Assembly: GCA_016218495.1 (NCBI GenBank)
Contig: JACRDU010000066.1
Coordinates: 1-41,527 of the forward strand
From: Elusimicrobiota bacterium
Lineage (GTDB): Bacteria > Elusimicrobiota > Elusimicrobia > UBA1565
Length of the DNA stretch: 41,527 nucleotides
Reading direction: 5' to 3'
Part shown: positions 1-7,074 of the stretch, piece by piece
Layout: every line of letters starts with the position of its first letter
How positions within the stretch are numbered: the stretch's first letter is position 1
Made by a program: the position numbers and the translations under genes
Notes under the pieces: model-generated
Databases searched by the model: none
The model's input: the letters and a program-made list of their open reading frames with translations, nothing else
Told to the model about the DNA's origin: nothing

Positions 1-12
1 CCGAGACGCACG

Positions 13-40
13 ATTCTACCGCTTCAGACGTGCAATTCAA
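13..40 (-). promoter_or_regulatory. Putative sigma70-type promoter firing leftward off the window
   Basis: Read on the minus strand there is a TTGAAT -35 (35-40), a 16-bp spacer and a TAGAAT -10 (13-18). It points to a gene beyond the left edge that would be divergent from the response regulator. The sequence ATTCTACCG with a nearby TTC recurs upstream of tRNA-His (11142 onward), where TAGAAT also fits a -10. No gene start is visible in the window, so the target is unknown. Confidence 0.35.
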
Positions 41-42
41 CC

Positions 43-68
43 GCTCGCAGGCATGTTAGCCTGCGAGC
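43..68. other. Perfect 10-bp inverted repeat (hairpin)
   Basis: GCTCGCAGGC and its exact reverse complement flank a 6-nt loop (ATGTTA). It is followed at 75-88 by a second palindrome, six C, GC, six G. Neither has a T-run, so they are not canonical terminators. They lie between the leftward promoter and the response-regulator promoter and could be operator or 5' leader structures. Function is unknown. Confidence 0.4.
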
Positions 69-145
69 CCGGGCCCCCCCGCGGGGGGCACGTGTCGTTG
101 GGGGTACAACTCGTCAAAAGTCCGGGAACATGGAGAAGCGGACGC

Positions 146-174
146 TTGACCGAACCCCGCCCGCCTTCCATAAT
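146..174 (+). promoter_or_regulatory. Promoter of the response regulator, nearly leaderless
   Basis: TTGACC (146-151), a 17-bp spacer and CATAAT (169-174) each match the sigma70 consensus at 5 of 6 positions. The ATG of the response regulator begins only 8 bp after the -10, so transcription would start within about 2 nt of the start codon. No Shine-Dalgarno is present. Confidence 0.6.
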
Positions 175-182
175 AACCGCGC

Positions 183-869
183 ATGGCGCGCTTCAAGGTC
201 CTGGTCCTGGAAGACGAGCAGTCTACGGCGACCCTCATAGGGGACCTGCTGTCGGCGGAAGGCTTCTTCGTGGAGCACGCCCCGACCATCGGCGCCGCTC
301 GGGAGCGCTCGAAGGAAGGGGAGTTCGACATCTTCCTGGTCGACCGGACCCTCCCCGACGGGGAGGGGCTGGACTTCGTGCACGAGCTGCGCCACGCGTC
401 GAAGACCCGGCGCACGCCCGTGCTGTTCCTGACGGCGAAGGGGACGCCCAAGGAGAAGGTGGAAGGGCTGCGGGCCGGGGGCGACGACTATCTGACCAAA
501 CCGTTCGACCAGGGCGAGCTCTGCGCGCGGGTGGAGGCGCTGCTGCGCCGCTCCGGACGCCTCGGCACGCCGGAGACCCTCGAGCACGGGCCGTTCCGCA
601 TCGATTTCGACGCGCGCAAGGCGCAGGTGAAGGGAAAGGCCGTGGACCTGGCCCCGCGCGAGTTCGACCTGCTCTCGCTCTTGGCCTCGCAGAAGGGCCG
701 GGTGCTCTCGCGCGACTTCTTGCTCGAGACCCTGTGGGGCTACGCGCCGGGCTCCCAGCCCGACACGAAGGTGGTGGACGTCACCATCAGCCAGCTGCGC
801 CAGAAGCTGGGGCCGGGGGCTGAGAAGCTGGTGACGGTGCGCGGCTTCGGCTACCGGCTCGACGCCTAG
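183..869 (+). CDS. OmpR/PhoB-family response regulator (orphan)
   Basis: A 228-aa two-component response regulator. The receiver domain (about 4-115) has the acidic pocket E10/D11, the phospho-acceptor D54 in FLVDRTLPDG, T84 and the conserved K106 in YLTKPF. A PhoB-type winged-helix DNA-binding domain (about 130-226) follows, with AREFDLL at its start and RGFGYRL at its end. No histidine kinase lies next to it in the window, so its partner is unknown. The promoter TTGACC-N17-CATAAT puts the start codon almost at the transcription start. Its stop codon overlaps the stop of the convergent TPR gene through CTAG (866-869). The family call is safe; the regulon is not inferable. Confidence 0.93.
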   Translation: MARFKVLVLEDEQSTATLIGDLLSAEGFFVEHAPTIGAARERSKEGEFDIFLVDRTLPDGEGLDFVHELRHASKTRRTPVLFLTAKGTPKEKVEGLRAGGDDYLTKPFDQGELCARVEALLRRSGRLGTPETLEHGPFRIDFDARKAQVKGKAVDLAPREFDLLSLLASQKGRVLSRDFLLETLWGYAPGSQPDTKVVDVTISQLRQKLGPGAEKLVTVRGFGYRLDA

Positions 870-1405
870 TTCTTGGAGCCGAACTCCTTCATGACCTTCG
901 CGTAGCCGGGCCGCGCGCGCAGCGCGGCCAGCTGTGCGTCGGTCCGCGACTCGCGCATGTAGTAGACCGCGTCCCCGAAGCGCCCGTCCTTGGCCCCGGC
1001 CTCCAGGGATTTCCGGAAGGAGGCCTCGGCTTCGGGCAACTTGCCGAGCACGCTCTGCGCGCAGGCCAGGTTGTAGAAGGTCCGCGAGTCCGGCGACAGC
1101 GTGGACGCCTTCTCCAGGATGGGCAAGGCCGCCTTGGCCTTGTCCTCGAACAGGACGGCGATGCCCTTCATCGAATAGACCAGGCCCAGCTCGCGGGGCT
1201 TGAGCTTCTTGTGCTTGGCCTCGAGCTTCAGGGTCTTGTCCGCTTCCCGGACCACGGCGGGGGAGTCGTGCTCCTCGAAGGCGGCGATGGTCTTGAGCAT
1301 CTGGGCGCGCACCGGGTCGCGGCCGTCGAGGACGGCCTCCACGTCGGCGCCCGGGGCGGCGGCGGCGGAAAGTGCGAAGAGCGACACGGCCAGCATGGCG
1401 TTCAT
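866..1405 (-). CDS. Exported TPR-repeat protein
   Basis: A 179-aa protein with an N-terminal signal peptide (hydrophobic LAVSLFALSAAAA, cleavage probably near residue 17-20). The mature part is all-helical. TPR-like segments are visible around residues 70-140, including 'YNLACAQSVLGKLPEAEASFRKSLEAG', given here only by its position near 110-136. It probably acts as a periplasmic scaffold. Its ATG overlaps the stop of the upstream ankyrin gene in an ATGA (1402-1405), implying translational coupling. The C-terminus converges on the response regulator with a 4-bp overlap. No specific function can be assigned. Confidence 0.8.
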   Translation of the reverse strand: MNAMLAVSLFALSAAAAPGADVEAVLDGRDPVRAQMLKTIAAFEEHDSPAVVREADKTLKLEAKHKKLKPRELGLVYSMKGIAVLFEDKAKAALPILEKASTLSPDSRTFYNLACAQSVLGKLPEAEASFRKSLEAGAKDGRFGDAVYYMRESRTDAQLAALRARPGYAKVMKEFGSKN

Positions 1406-1938
1406 GGTTTGGCTCCTTTGAGCGCGGCGACGGCCCGTTCGTCCTTGAGGTCCTGGGCCAGGTCGAGCGGCGTCGCACCTTCCCCGTCCTTGACGGCGGG
1501 ATCCGCTCCGCCGGACAGCAGGGCGGGCAACAGTTCGGGGTGCTCCATCATGAGGGCGAGATGGAGGGGGGTGGCCCCATCGGTGTCCTTGATGTTCGGG
1601 TCCGCGCCGGCCTTGAGGAGCAGGGCCGTCATCGCGGCGTCGCCCTCAATGACGGCGTGATGGAGTGCCGCGTTGCCGGCAGAGTCCCGGTCGTCCAGCC
1701 TGGCGCCCATCTCAAGAAGGACGGCGACGGCCCCGGCGTTTCCCGAGCGAACGGCGCTGATGAGCGGGACCTCCCCCTCCGAACCCCGCCGGGCCAGGGC
1801 GGGCTCCGCGGCGAGGAGCTCCCTCAGGCCGGCGATGTCGTCACCGGCGACCTTGACGGCGACGGACCTTCGGAAGGAACGCCGGAAGATGAACACCAGG
1901 ACGGCGGCCAGCGCGAGGAAGGAAATCAAGTCGAGCAT
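1402..1938 (-). CDS. Membrane-anchored ankyrin-repeat protein
   Basis: A 178-aa protein with an N-terminal transmembrane helix (about residues 4-19) followed by a basic RRSFRRS stretch, so the N-terminus is probably outside and the repeats cytoplasmic. Residues 33-175 form four ankyrin repeats, recognisable by G-A-D-P-N-x-K-D-x-D-G-A-T-P-L-H style consensus. It is the first gene of a two-gene unit with the exported TPR protein. AAGGGGA lies about 10 nt upstream of the ATG. Ankyrin repeats mediate protein-protein contacts; the partner is unknown. The pairing with a TPR protein suggests an envelope-associated complex, by inference only. Confidence 0.85.
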   Translation of the reverse strand: MLDLISFLALAAVLVFIFRRSFRRSVAVKVAGDDIAGLRELLAAEPALARRGSEGEVPLISAVRSGNAGAVAVLLEMGARLDDRDSAGNAALHHAVIEGDAAMTALLLKAGADPNIKDTDGATPLHLALMMEHPELLPALLSGGADPAVKDGEGATPLDLAQDLKDERAVAALKGAKP

Positions 1939-2013
1939 GAGGTGTCCCCTTCAGATGATGTTAGAACCTGGCCGAAGCGAGAGCAAGCCCCAAACCAGGC
2001 TTTAATTGAGCGA

Positions 2014-2042
2014 TTGATAATTTAAAGATAACCATCTATACT
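2014..2042 (+). promoter_or_regulatory. Strong leaderless promoter of the Fic gene with flanking AT-rich repeats
   Basis: TTGATA (2014-2019), a 17-bp spacer and TATACT (2037-2042) form a near-consensus sigma70 promoter. The expected start, 7 nt past the -10, is 2049, exactly the A of the Fic ATG. CTTTAATT occurs at 2000-2007 and 2041-2048, and an inverted relative (AATTTAAAG) lies in the spacer, so a repressor could bind there. The block is far more AT-rich than its surroundings. Confidence 0.65.
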
Positions 2043-2048
2043 TTAATT

Positions 2049-3227
2049 ATGGGGGAACCGACCAAAGGGTCGATACGGTCCGGCCGGTGGGAGCGGCAAC
2101 CCGGCCCGGAGCCGTTCAGATGTTTCTTCCCGGCGCCGCTGCCTCCAGACCCTCCGCTCGATCTATCCGAGAAACTCCTCATCGCGCAAGACCGGGCGAC
2201 CAAGGCCCTTGCGCGGCTCGACGGCATGGCGGCCTTCCTGCCCAACCCCGGGCTCGTCCTGTACGCCTACATCCGCAAGGAGGCCGTGCTCTCCTCCCAA
2301 ATCGAGGGGACGCAGTCCTCGCTCTCCGACCTGCTGCTCTATGAGAACAAGCAGGCGCCCGGCGTTCCGACCTCCACCGTCAACGAGGTCTCGAACTATG
2401 TCGCTGCGCTCGAGCACGGCCTGAAGCGGCTCAAGGGCGGATTCCCGCTGAGCCTGCGGCTCATCAAAGAGGTCCATGGAGTCCTGCTCAAGGGCACGCG
2501 CGGCGAAGATAAGCGGCCGGGTGAATTCAGGACCTCGCAGAACTGGATCGGGGGCACCCGGCCGGGCAACGCCGTCTATGTGCCGCCGCCGCCCCATGAG
2601 GTGCTTCCCGCGATGGGCGCTCTCGAGAAGTTCATCCACGGCGAACCCGTGCAGACGGCGACGCTGATCAAGACCGGCCTCGTCCATGCCCAATTCGAGA
2701 GCATCCACCCCTTCCTGGACGGCAACGGCCGCATCGGCCGGCTGCTCATCCCCCTGCTGCTCCACGCCGAAGGGACGCTGGCTTACCCTCTCCTCTACCT
2801 CAGCCTCTATTTCAAGCAGCGCCGCACCGAGTACTACGAAGCGCTCATGAACGTCAGGCTGCGCGGCGCCTGGGAGGAGTGGCTCGCCTTCTACCTGGCG
2901 GGCATCGAAGAGGTCGCGAAGGAATCAGCCCAGACAGCGGATCGCGCCGTGAAGATCTTCGCCGCAGACCGCGGCAAGCTCGGGGCGCTGGGCAGAGCCT
3001 CCGCCTCGGCCTTGAGGATTCACGGCCTCTTGGAGAAGCATTGCCTGTTGTCGCTCGCTATGGGCCAAAGGGAGCTCGGCCTCAGCCTGCCCACCGTGAC
3101 CCAGGCGATGGCGCGTCTGCAGAGACTCGGCATCGTCCGCGAGGTCACCGGCAAGCGCCGCAAGCAGGTCTTTTCCTACCACGCCTACTGGAAGCTCATT
3201 TCCAAAGGCATGCAATCGGCTGGGTAG
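2049..3227 (+). CDS. Fic-domain protein adenylyltransferase with C-terminal winged helix
   Basis: A 392-aa Fic protein of the Fic_N/Fic/wHTH type. The catalytic motif HPFLDGNGRIGR spans 220-231, with H220 as the expected catalytic base. An N-terminal inhibitory motif (S/T)xxxE(G/N) is present as SSQIEG, S82 to G87, with E86 the expected autoinhibitory glutamate, so this is a class II self-restrained enzyme. The last 90 residues resemble a winged-helix DNA-binding domain. The family transfers AMP from ATP to a Ser/Thr/Tyr hydroxyl on target proteins; the target here is unknown. No antitoxin gene is adjacent. The gene appears leaderless. It sits at the outer edge of the integrated element, and whether it belongs to that element is unclear. 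Confidence 0.93.
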   Translation: MGEPTKGSIRSGRWERQPGPEPFRCFFPAPLPPDPPLDLSEKLLIAQDRATKALARLDGMAAFLPNPGLVLYAYIRKEAVLSSQIEGTQSSLSDLLLYENKQAPGVPTSTVNEVSNYVAALEHGLKRLKGGFPLSLRLIKEVHGVLLKGTRGEDKRPGEFRTSQNWIGGTRPGNAVYVPPPPHEVLPAMGALEKFIHGEPVQTATLIKTGLVHAQFESIHPFLDGNGRIGRLLIPLLLHAEGTLAYPLLYLSLYFKQRRTEYYEALMNVRLRGAWEEWLAFYLAGIEEVAKESAQTADRAVKIFAADRGKLGALGRASASALRIHGLLEKHCLLSLAMGQRELGLSLPTVTQAMARLQRLGIVREVTGKRRKQVFSYHAYWKLISKGMQSAG

Positions 3228-3271
3228 ACTGCGAATCGCCGAGACAGGGAAGTCGTGAAGGGAAATCTGGG

Positions 3272-3856
3272 GTGGATGGCCTACCACTAATCAAACCCGG
3301 CCTGTGGCACGCCCCACCTGAACCCTCCAAACTGTCCGGGGCGGGCCTGTGGGACTGCGCGCCCTTCGGCCTCGTGACCGGCCCCGACGGCCGCCAATGT
3401 CTGCTCCCGGTGGACCAGTTCCGAGACTGGCAGGCCCGCCGCCAGCCCCGGCCGCCGCGGGTCCAGGCGGCCCTGCAACGGGCCTGGGACCTGCGCAGGC
3501 GGCTTGAGACGGCCCCGGAACTGACCCAGGCTGTCCTGGCCCGAGAACTTGGGCTCACGCGGTCCGGCCTGATTCGGGCCATGAGCCTGACCCGGCTGAG
3601 CCCCGAAATCCAGAGCCACATCGTAGCACTACCGCCAAGCCGCCGACAATGCCCCCTCACGGCCCGCAAGCTGCGTCACCTGGCGACCATCCGCGACCAT
3701 GCGCGGCAGAACGAGGAATTCGCCCGGCTGCTCGACTGCGCCGGTCTCCCAGCCAGTCCACCGGCCGGGGCGCTGCCGGACGCGGCCCCGGAAGGACCCC
3801 GCGGCGGCTCGCAGACGGACAACGGCTATGGGCACGTACAGCCAGCAGCAGCTTGA
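3272..3856 (+). CDS. ParB/HTH-like DNA-binding protein of the integrated element
   Basis: About 194 aa if the GTG at 3272 is used (AAGGGA lies about 9 nt upstream); the frame is open further upstream, so the start is uncertain. Residues about 60-140 look like a ParB-type helix-turn-helix: an ELTQAVLARELGLTRSGLIR segment, then LTRLSPEIQSHI, then LTARKLRHL. Small proteins with this pattern are often found beside serine recombinases in mobile elements (recollection of the family, not a search). The N-terminal 50 residues, with CAPFGLVTGPDGR, are not recognised. It probably regulates or partitions the element. The C-terminus overlaps the next small ORF. Confidence 0.6.
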   Translation: MDGLPLIKPGLWHAPPEPSKLSGAGLWDCAPFGLVTGPDGRQCLLPVDQFRDWQARRQPRPPRVQAALQRAWDLRRRLETAPELTQAVLARELGLTRSGLIRAMSLTRLSPEIQSHIVALPPSRRQCPLTARKLRHLATIRDHARQNEEFARLLDCAGLPASPPAGALPDAAPEGPRGGSQTDNGYGHVQPAAA

Positions 3857-4031
3857 GGCGAAGGCCAGGGCAATCCTACGCGCCACCCCATGCTGCGCGT
3901 GCGGGGGAGGTCAGGGCGCGGCGCGGGGGAGGATGGGTACATGGCTCATCGTGGTGGCTGGTCGGGGGCGGCTGGTGTCACGCGGACGCTGCGCGCGCGG
4001 CCACGAACTTGTCGGGAGCGCGGCCCTGTAG
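3828..4031 (+). CDS. Small putative zinc-ribbon protein
   Basis: A 67-aa ORF from an ATG that overlaps the end of the preceding gene by 29 nt. It begins MGTYSQQQLEAKARAIL, a plausible amphipathic helix, then has TPCCACGG and, near the C-terminus, GRCARGHEL. These give a possible C-x2-C / C-x3-H zinc site. There is no strong Shine-Dalgarno. It could be a translationally coupled accessory of the ParB-like protein. The call rests on composition and position only. Confidence 0.4.
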   Translation: MGTYSQQQLEAKARAILRATPCCACGGGQGAARGRMGTWLIVVAGRGRLVSRGRCARGHELVGSAAL

Positions 4032-4051
4032 TGCGTGGGCCGCGGCCAACA

Positions 4052-4276
4052 TCAATCCGAGGCCAGCGGACAGTCGGGGTAGTGCTTTTTGAGCCGCTCC
4101 CGGTAGACGCGCCGCGGCTCCTTGTTGATGCCGCTGCTCCACCGGGCCACCGTCATGTAGTCCAGCCCCGTGCGGCGGCTCACCTCGGCAATGGAGAGGC
4201 CCCGACGTTGAAGCCATTTCTTGAAGTTCGTCTTGCCTTTCAGCGTTCGCGCCGAAACTCCCGCACGGTTAACCAT
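4052..4276 (-). CDS. Small HTH (Xre-like) regulator of the element
   Basis: A 74-aa protein from the ATG at 4276, which has AGGTGG about 8 nt upstream; a GTG at 4285 would add three residues. A helix-turn-helix is visible in GLSIAEVSRRTGLDYMTVARW, read here as residues about 28-48, followed by a basic C-terminus. It reads in the same direction as the upstream Cys-containing protein and would follow or slightly overlap it, so the two form a leftward operon. The only palindromic site found upstream of this operon, AGTATATACT at 4736, recurs before the recombinase gene. It is the best candidate for the element's repressor. Confidence 0.65.
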   Translation of the reverse strand: MVNRAGVSARTLKGKTNFKKWLQRRGLSIAEVSRRTGLDYMTVARWSSGINKEPRRVYRERLKKHYPDCPLASD

Positions 4277-4703
4277 GGCTCCCACCTACGATAGCGCCGG
4301 GTCCAGCATACTTGGGGCAAGCCGCGCGAATCGCCTCCAGGGACAACTGCGCATCACAGCATACGGCCCATCTCTTGCCACCGGGTCCCTGACGAATGAC
4401 CTGATGCGAGTACTTAGTCTCGCCCATCAAGCCCGGGGTCCTGATGACGCACTCGGTCTTGGAAATCCACTCGTGCAGGTCCCCCGGCATGGGGGGATAG
4501 TCTGCCGTGATGCTGACGTAGAGGCATCCATCCGGGGTCGCATTCCCCTCATAACAATGGCGTTTACAGAACAGGTCGGGGTAGCCGTCTCGATACTTTG
4601 GGATGACCGCCTTCACCTGGTTGACATAGGGACGATTGTCCGTAATTGCAACTGTGTCCTTCACCACGGGGCAGTAGTCCTTTATCGTTCGCTCTTCCGC
4701 CAT
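4269..4703 (-). CDS. Cysteine-containing hypothetical protein of the element
   Basis: A 144-aa soluble protein, not recognised. A good Shine-Dalgarno (GGAGG, 4 nt before ATG) supports the start. Cysteines at about 11, 46, 50, 60, 85, 114, 115 and 129 include a CKRHC pair that could bind metal. There is no signal peptide and no membrane segment. It is the first gene of the leftward pair with the small HTH regulator. AGTATATACT lies 33 bp upstream of its start. Function is unknown. Confidence 0.65.
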   Translation of the reverse strand: MAEERTIKDYCPVVKDTVAITDNRPYVNQVKAVIPKYRDGYPDLFCKRHCYEGNATPDGCLYVSITADYPPMPGDLHEWISKTECVIRTPGLMGETKYSHQVIRQGPGGKRWAVCCDAQLSLEAIRAACPKYAGPGAIVGGSHG

Positions 4704-5014
4704 GCGACCTCCGGTCCGTTCCAGCCCGCGCAGTCAGTATATACTATATGGCAACCGGCGACGAGTCCTCCCTGGCCCCGGCATCGGATTTGCGTAAAAC
4801 CGACCCCAAGGAGGGCGCATACTCCTGCCGGTGAGATTTTTTGTAATTGGAGCGCGGCGGCACGGTCGCAAGGCCGGGGGCGGCAGGCGCGACGGCCGGT
4901 GCGGTGGCGGTCGGGCTGGCTGGCGCTGGCATTTGTGGCGGCGGCTTGGCCCACGGCGCGGGCCTGGTGGCGGTGTTCCCTGTGACGCGGCCGGGCGCGC
5001 GGGAGGACACGGTA
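4704..5014. other. Divergent intergenic region of the element
   Basis: The 311 bases between the leftward Cys-protein gene and the rightward zinc-module gene. They hold the palindrome at 4736-4745, a weak AGGAG/CTCCT inverted repeat near 4810-4828 followed by a six-T run at 4836-4841, and the gggagga Shine-Dalgarno at 5001-5007. The open frame that continues upstream of 5015 is low-complexity Gly/Ala and is not counted as coding. Confidence 0.5.
4736..4745. promoter_or_regulatory. Palindrome AGTATATACT, candidate operator (copy 1)
   Basis: A perfect 10-bp palindrome, 33 bp upstream of the leftward Cys-protein ATG. The same 10-mer occurs at 9374-9383 before the serine recombinase, in an otherwise GC-rich region. 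TATAGT and TATACT hexamers inside it could also serve as -10 elements on the minus strand, so a bound repressor would block transcription. Confidence 0.5.
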
Positions 5015-5791
5015 ATGTGGACCGGCCGGGTACAGCGTGTCCACCTGAGCCCTGGGAGCGGCTACACGGCCTGCGGGCGGCGGTTGATTCCCGGCCGCCT
5101 CCGGGTGGACCCGCAGCACCGGGGCCGCGTGACCTGCAAGCGATGCCTGCGCTACCGCGTCCGCTACGACACCATCCACGAGCGCGACGGACACCGGCTG
5201 CGCGCCCTGTGCGGATTGCGCTACGACGTGGCCCGCCACCTTTTCTCGGACTGGATGGAGGATTTGGCGACGTGCGGCACCTGCCTGGCGGTGCTGGCGC
5301 GGCGGTGGGAACGGCGGCACCCGACACGGGTAATGCCATGCGGCAAGCCCTGGACATGGCGGGTGCATTGGGCCACCCCCACGTCCACCCGCGACGGCTG
5401 GACGGCTTGCGGGGTCCGACTGGTGCCGGACGTTCCGACGACACCGGCCCGGGACGCTGCGACCTGCAAGCGGTGCAGGCTGCGGCGGCGGGCCCTGCCC
5501 GGCTGGCGGCGAGCGCGGCGCGCGGCGCTGGATGCGGCGGTGGGGCGGTCCCCCCGGCCGCGTGGCCGCCGCGGCTGGCGGCAGGCGCGCTTCCGGTGGC
5601 TGGCTGCACAGGGCGTCAACGTGGCCCCCAGCCTGCTGACCCAGGCGGCCCGGGACGCGGCGCGGCGGGCGCGTCTTGCAGGGCCGCGGGCCCAGTCTGC
5701 TTTCGTTGCGACCCTGCCCAGGGTCCAGTATAATACCCTCTCTAAGGAGGTCACGCATCGAGTAGACAGCGACGCAACCAAGTTTGGCTGA
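5015..5791 (+). CDS. Protein with three tandem H-C-CxxC zinc-binding modules and a basic tail
   Basis: A 258-aa protein; the ATG at 5015 has a gggagga Shine-Dalgarno 8 nt upstream, so I reject the longer open frame. Three repeats share a His, a CG pair, a 19-21 residue gap and a CxxC: H10/C20/C41/C44, H60/C66/C87/C90 and H118/C132/C151/C154. Repeats 1 and 3 share TACG and TCKRC. Single modules of this kind occur in phage and actinobacterial proteins (recollection). Residues 155-230 are very Arg/Ala-rich and probably bind nucleic acid. No enzymatic motif is visible. A promoter for the next genes lies inside its 3' end. Confidence 0.7.
   Translation: MWTGRVQRVHLSPGSGYTACGRRLIPGRLRVDPQHRGRVTCKRCLRYRVRYDTIHERDGHRLRALCGLRYDVARHLFSDWMEDLATCGTCLAVLARRWERRHPTRVMPCGKPWTWRVHWATPTSTRDGWTACGVRLVPDVPTTPARDAATCKRCRLRRRALPGWRRARRAALDAAVGRSPRPRGRRGWRQARFRWLAAQGVNVAPSLLTQAARDAARRARLAGPRAQSAFVATLPRVQYNTLSKEVTHRVDSDATKFG
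5706..5734 (+). promoter_or_regulatory. Consensus promoter inside the 3' end of the zinc-module gene
   Basis: TTGCGA (5706-5711), a 17-bp spacer and a perfect TATAAT (5729-5734). A strong taaggagg ribosome-binding sequence follows at 5743-5750 but has no good start codon behind it. The promoter probably drives the membrane zinc-ribbon and lipoprotein genes at 5987 and 6421. Confidence 0.55.
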
Positions 5792-5952
5792 ACCCGTAGG
5801 CCGCGCTTAGGGCGTGGCAGAGCTTCCGTCCCCCACGTGGGACGGGGCACACTTCAGTACGGAAGTCAGCCGCCAATGTACTCTGGCCGAAAGGCCAGGG
5901 GAAAGGGCGGCATGCTCTTCCGGGTTACTGAAGTGGCTCGGGATTGTGTGTT

Positions 5953-5972
5953 CGCCCGATTTTTTTCGGGCG
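5953..5972 (+). other. Hairpin with a T-rich loop just before the membrane zinc-ribbon gene
   Basis: CGCCCGA and TCGGGCG form a perfect 7-bp stem around a loop of six T. It ends 14 nt before the chosen ATG at 5987. The T-run is in the loop rather than after the stem, so it is not a standard terminator; a 5' leader structure is more likely. Confidence 0.4.
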
Positions 5973-5986
5973 GACCGGGGGGATGT

Positions 5987-6424
5987 ATGGACCTGGTACG
6001 CGGGACGCTACTCTTCTTTCTGTTCCTTCTGGTCGGTGTGCCTGTCCTTGCAATTCTGCTCACGGGCGACAGGATTGCCATCATCGGCATGTCGGTTTCG
6101 TTCTTTGTAGTCGCGATGCCCATCGGCGTCGTTTACTTCATGCGCCGCGTCAAGAAAGCCATGACGGCTCGTCTGGTTTGCACGACCTGCGGCCACTACG
6201 GGGAGCCGGTGTCGCTCGTCAAGGGCGACATTGGCACCGAGATTGTCCTGTGGATATTGTTCCTGCTCCCTGGACTGCTGTACTCGATGTGGAGGCAGTC
6301 TAGTCGCTATGACGGCTGCGCCAAGTGCGGCGGGGCCAGCCTGGTCCCCGCGGATTCGCCGGTAGGCCGCAAGCTCCTTGCGGACGCGGGCGCGCAGCCC
6401 CAGCCGCCGCGGCCTTCGCGATGA
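5987..6424 (+). CDS. Membrane protein with split zinc ribbon
   Basis: A 145-aa protein from the ATG at 5987 (G-rich sequence just upstream). An in-frame ATG at 5913 would add 25 residues but runs through the hairpin. Hydrophobic segments cover about residues 5-25, 32-52 and 84-102. A CxxCG pair (CTTCG) precedes the last membrane segment and a second CxxCG (CAKCGG) follows PGLLYSMWR, so two half-ribbons flank a hairpin of membrane. This matches a widespread family of small membrane zinc-ribbon proteins of unknown role. Its stop overlaps the lipoprotein start as ATGA (6421-6424), so the two are co-translated. Confidence 0.7.
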   Translation: MDLVRGTLLFFLFLLVGVPVLAILLTGDRIAIIGMSVSFFVVAMPIGVVYFMRRVKKAMTARLVCTTCGHYGEPVSLVKGDIGTEIVLWILFLLPGLLYSMWRQSSRYDGCAKCGGASLVPADSPVGRKLLADAGAQPQPPRPSR

Positions 6425-7074
6425 GTGCGCCCCGTGTCGCGGACGCCCGCAGCCTCGTCCTCGGAGTCTTCGCCGTTGCGCTGGCCGCGGCGTGCGAGAC
6501 ACCCGGCAAGACCATCGAAGTCGGCGAAACCCAGCGCGGCCTCGCCCAGCACGACACCCTGGTGGTCGGTCAGGTTGAAACCGGCATCGGCGCGGGCGAG
6601 GACTTTCCGAAAAAGTTGCGCGACAGCATCCAGGAAAGGGTCACGGTCGAAATAAAGCACCGCAAGCTGGTCACGAATGTCCTGTTCGCCATCGGCGGCG
6701 CACAGGCTTTCGTGCTCGACTCCGCGCGCCCTGCATTCAACCGCGACACGGGGCGCATATCGAACAACATTCGCTGGGGCGCGACGGTCCCCATTCCTGA
6801 ACGCGCCGCACGGTTGGAAATGGAGTTGCGCATTTTCCAGGAGGGGAACCGGCTGGACCGCCTTATTGGTTGGGACGACTCGGCGGCTGGCAAAATCGAG
6901 ATGAGCTGCCGCTTGGTGGACGGGCAGGGCCGCAAGTTCGGCTCCTTCCTCGTGGAGGTCGTGGCCGACATAGGCTGGAGCCCTCTTACAGGCGTACACG
7001 CCGGGGGGACGACGGGGGACATGCTCGAAGGTCTGGCGGAGAAAATCACGCAGCAGTTGCGGCGCTACCGCTGA
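6421..7074 (+). CDS. Lipoprotein resembling the DUF4410 family
   Basis: A 217-aa protein. The start is set by the ATGA overlap with the previous gene. A lipobox LAAAC places the lipidated cysteine at about residue 25. The mature domain is mixed alpha/beta; 'DTLVVGQVE' followed by an amphipathic 'LRDSIQERV' and a C-terminal 'LEGLAEKITQQL' resembles DUF4410-type lipoproteins (family recollection). It is probably anchored in the outer membrane or the outer face of the inner membrane. With the membrane zinc-ribbon protein it forms a two-gene cargo unit of the element. Function is unknown. Confidence 0.65.
   Translation: MSAPRVADARSLVLGVFAVALAAACETPGKTIEVGETQRGLAQHDTLVVGQVETGIGAGEDFPKKLRDSIQERVTVEIKHRKLVTNVLFAIGGAQAFVLDSARPAFNRDTGRISNNIRWGATVPIPERAARLEMELRIFQEGNRLDRLIGWDDSAAGKIEMSCRLVDGQGRKFGSFLVEVVADIGWSPLTGVHAGGTTGDMLEGLAEKITQQLRRYR

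Noticed and set aside
3268-3274. TGGGGTG as a left attachment site matching the tRNA-His 3' end (11059-11065)
   Set aside because: Only 7 bp match, and a 7-mer of this composition is expected several times in a window of this size. It is compatible with a short att core but not evidence for one.
4810-4841. AGGAG/CTCCT repeat followed by six T as a terminator
   Set aside because: The stem is only 5 bp with a long loop, and more than 8 bases separate it from the T-run.
5743-5750. Strong taaggagg sequence as the ribosome site of a tiny gene
   Set aside because: No ATG, GTG or TTG lies at a suitable distance in a frame of useful length; it may belong to a leader or be incidental.
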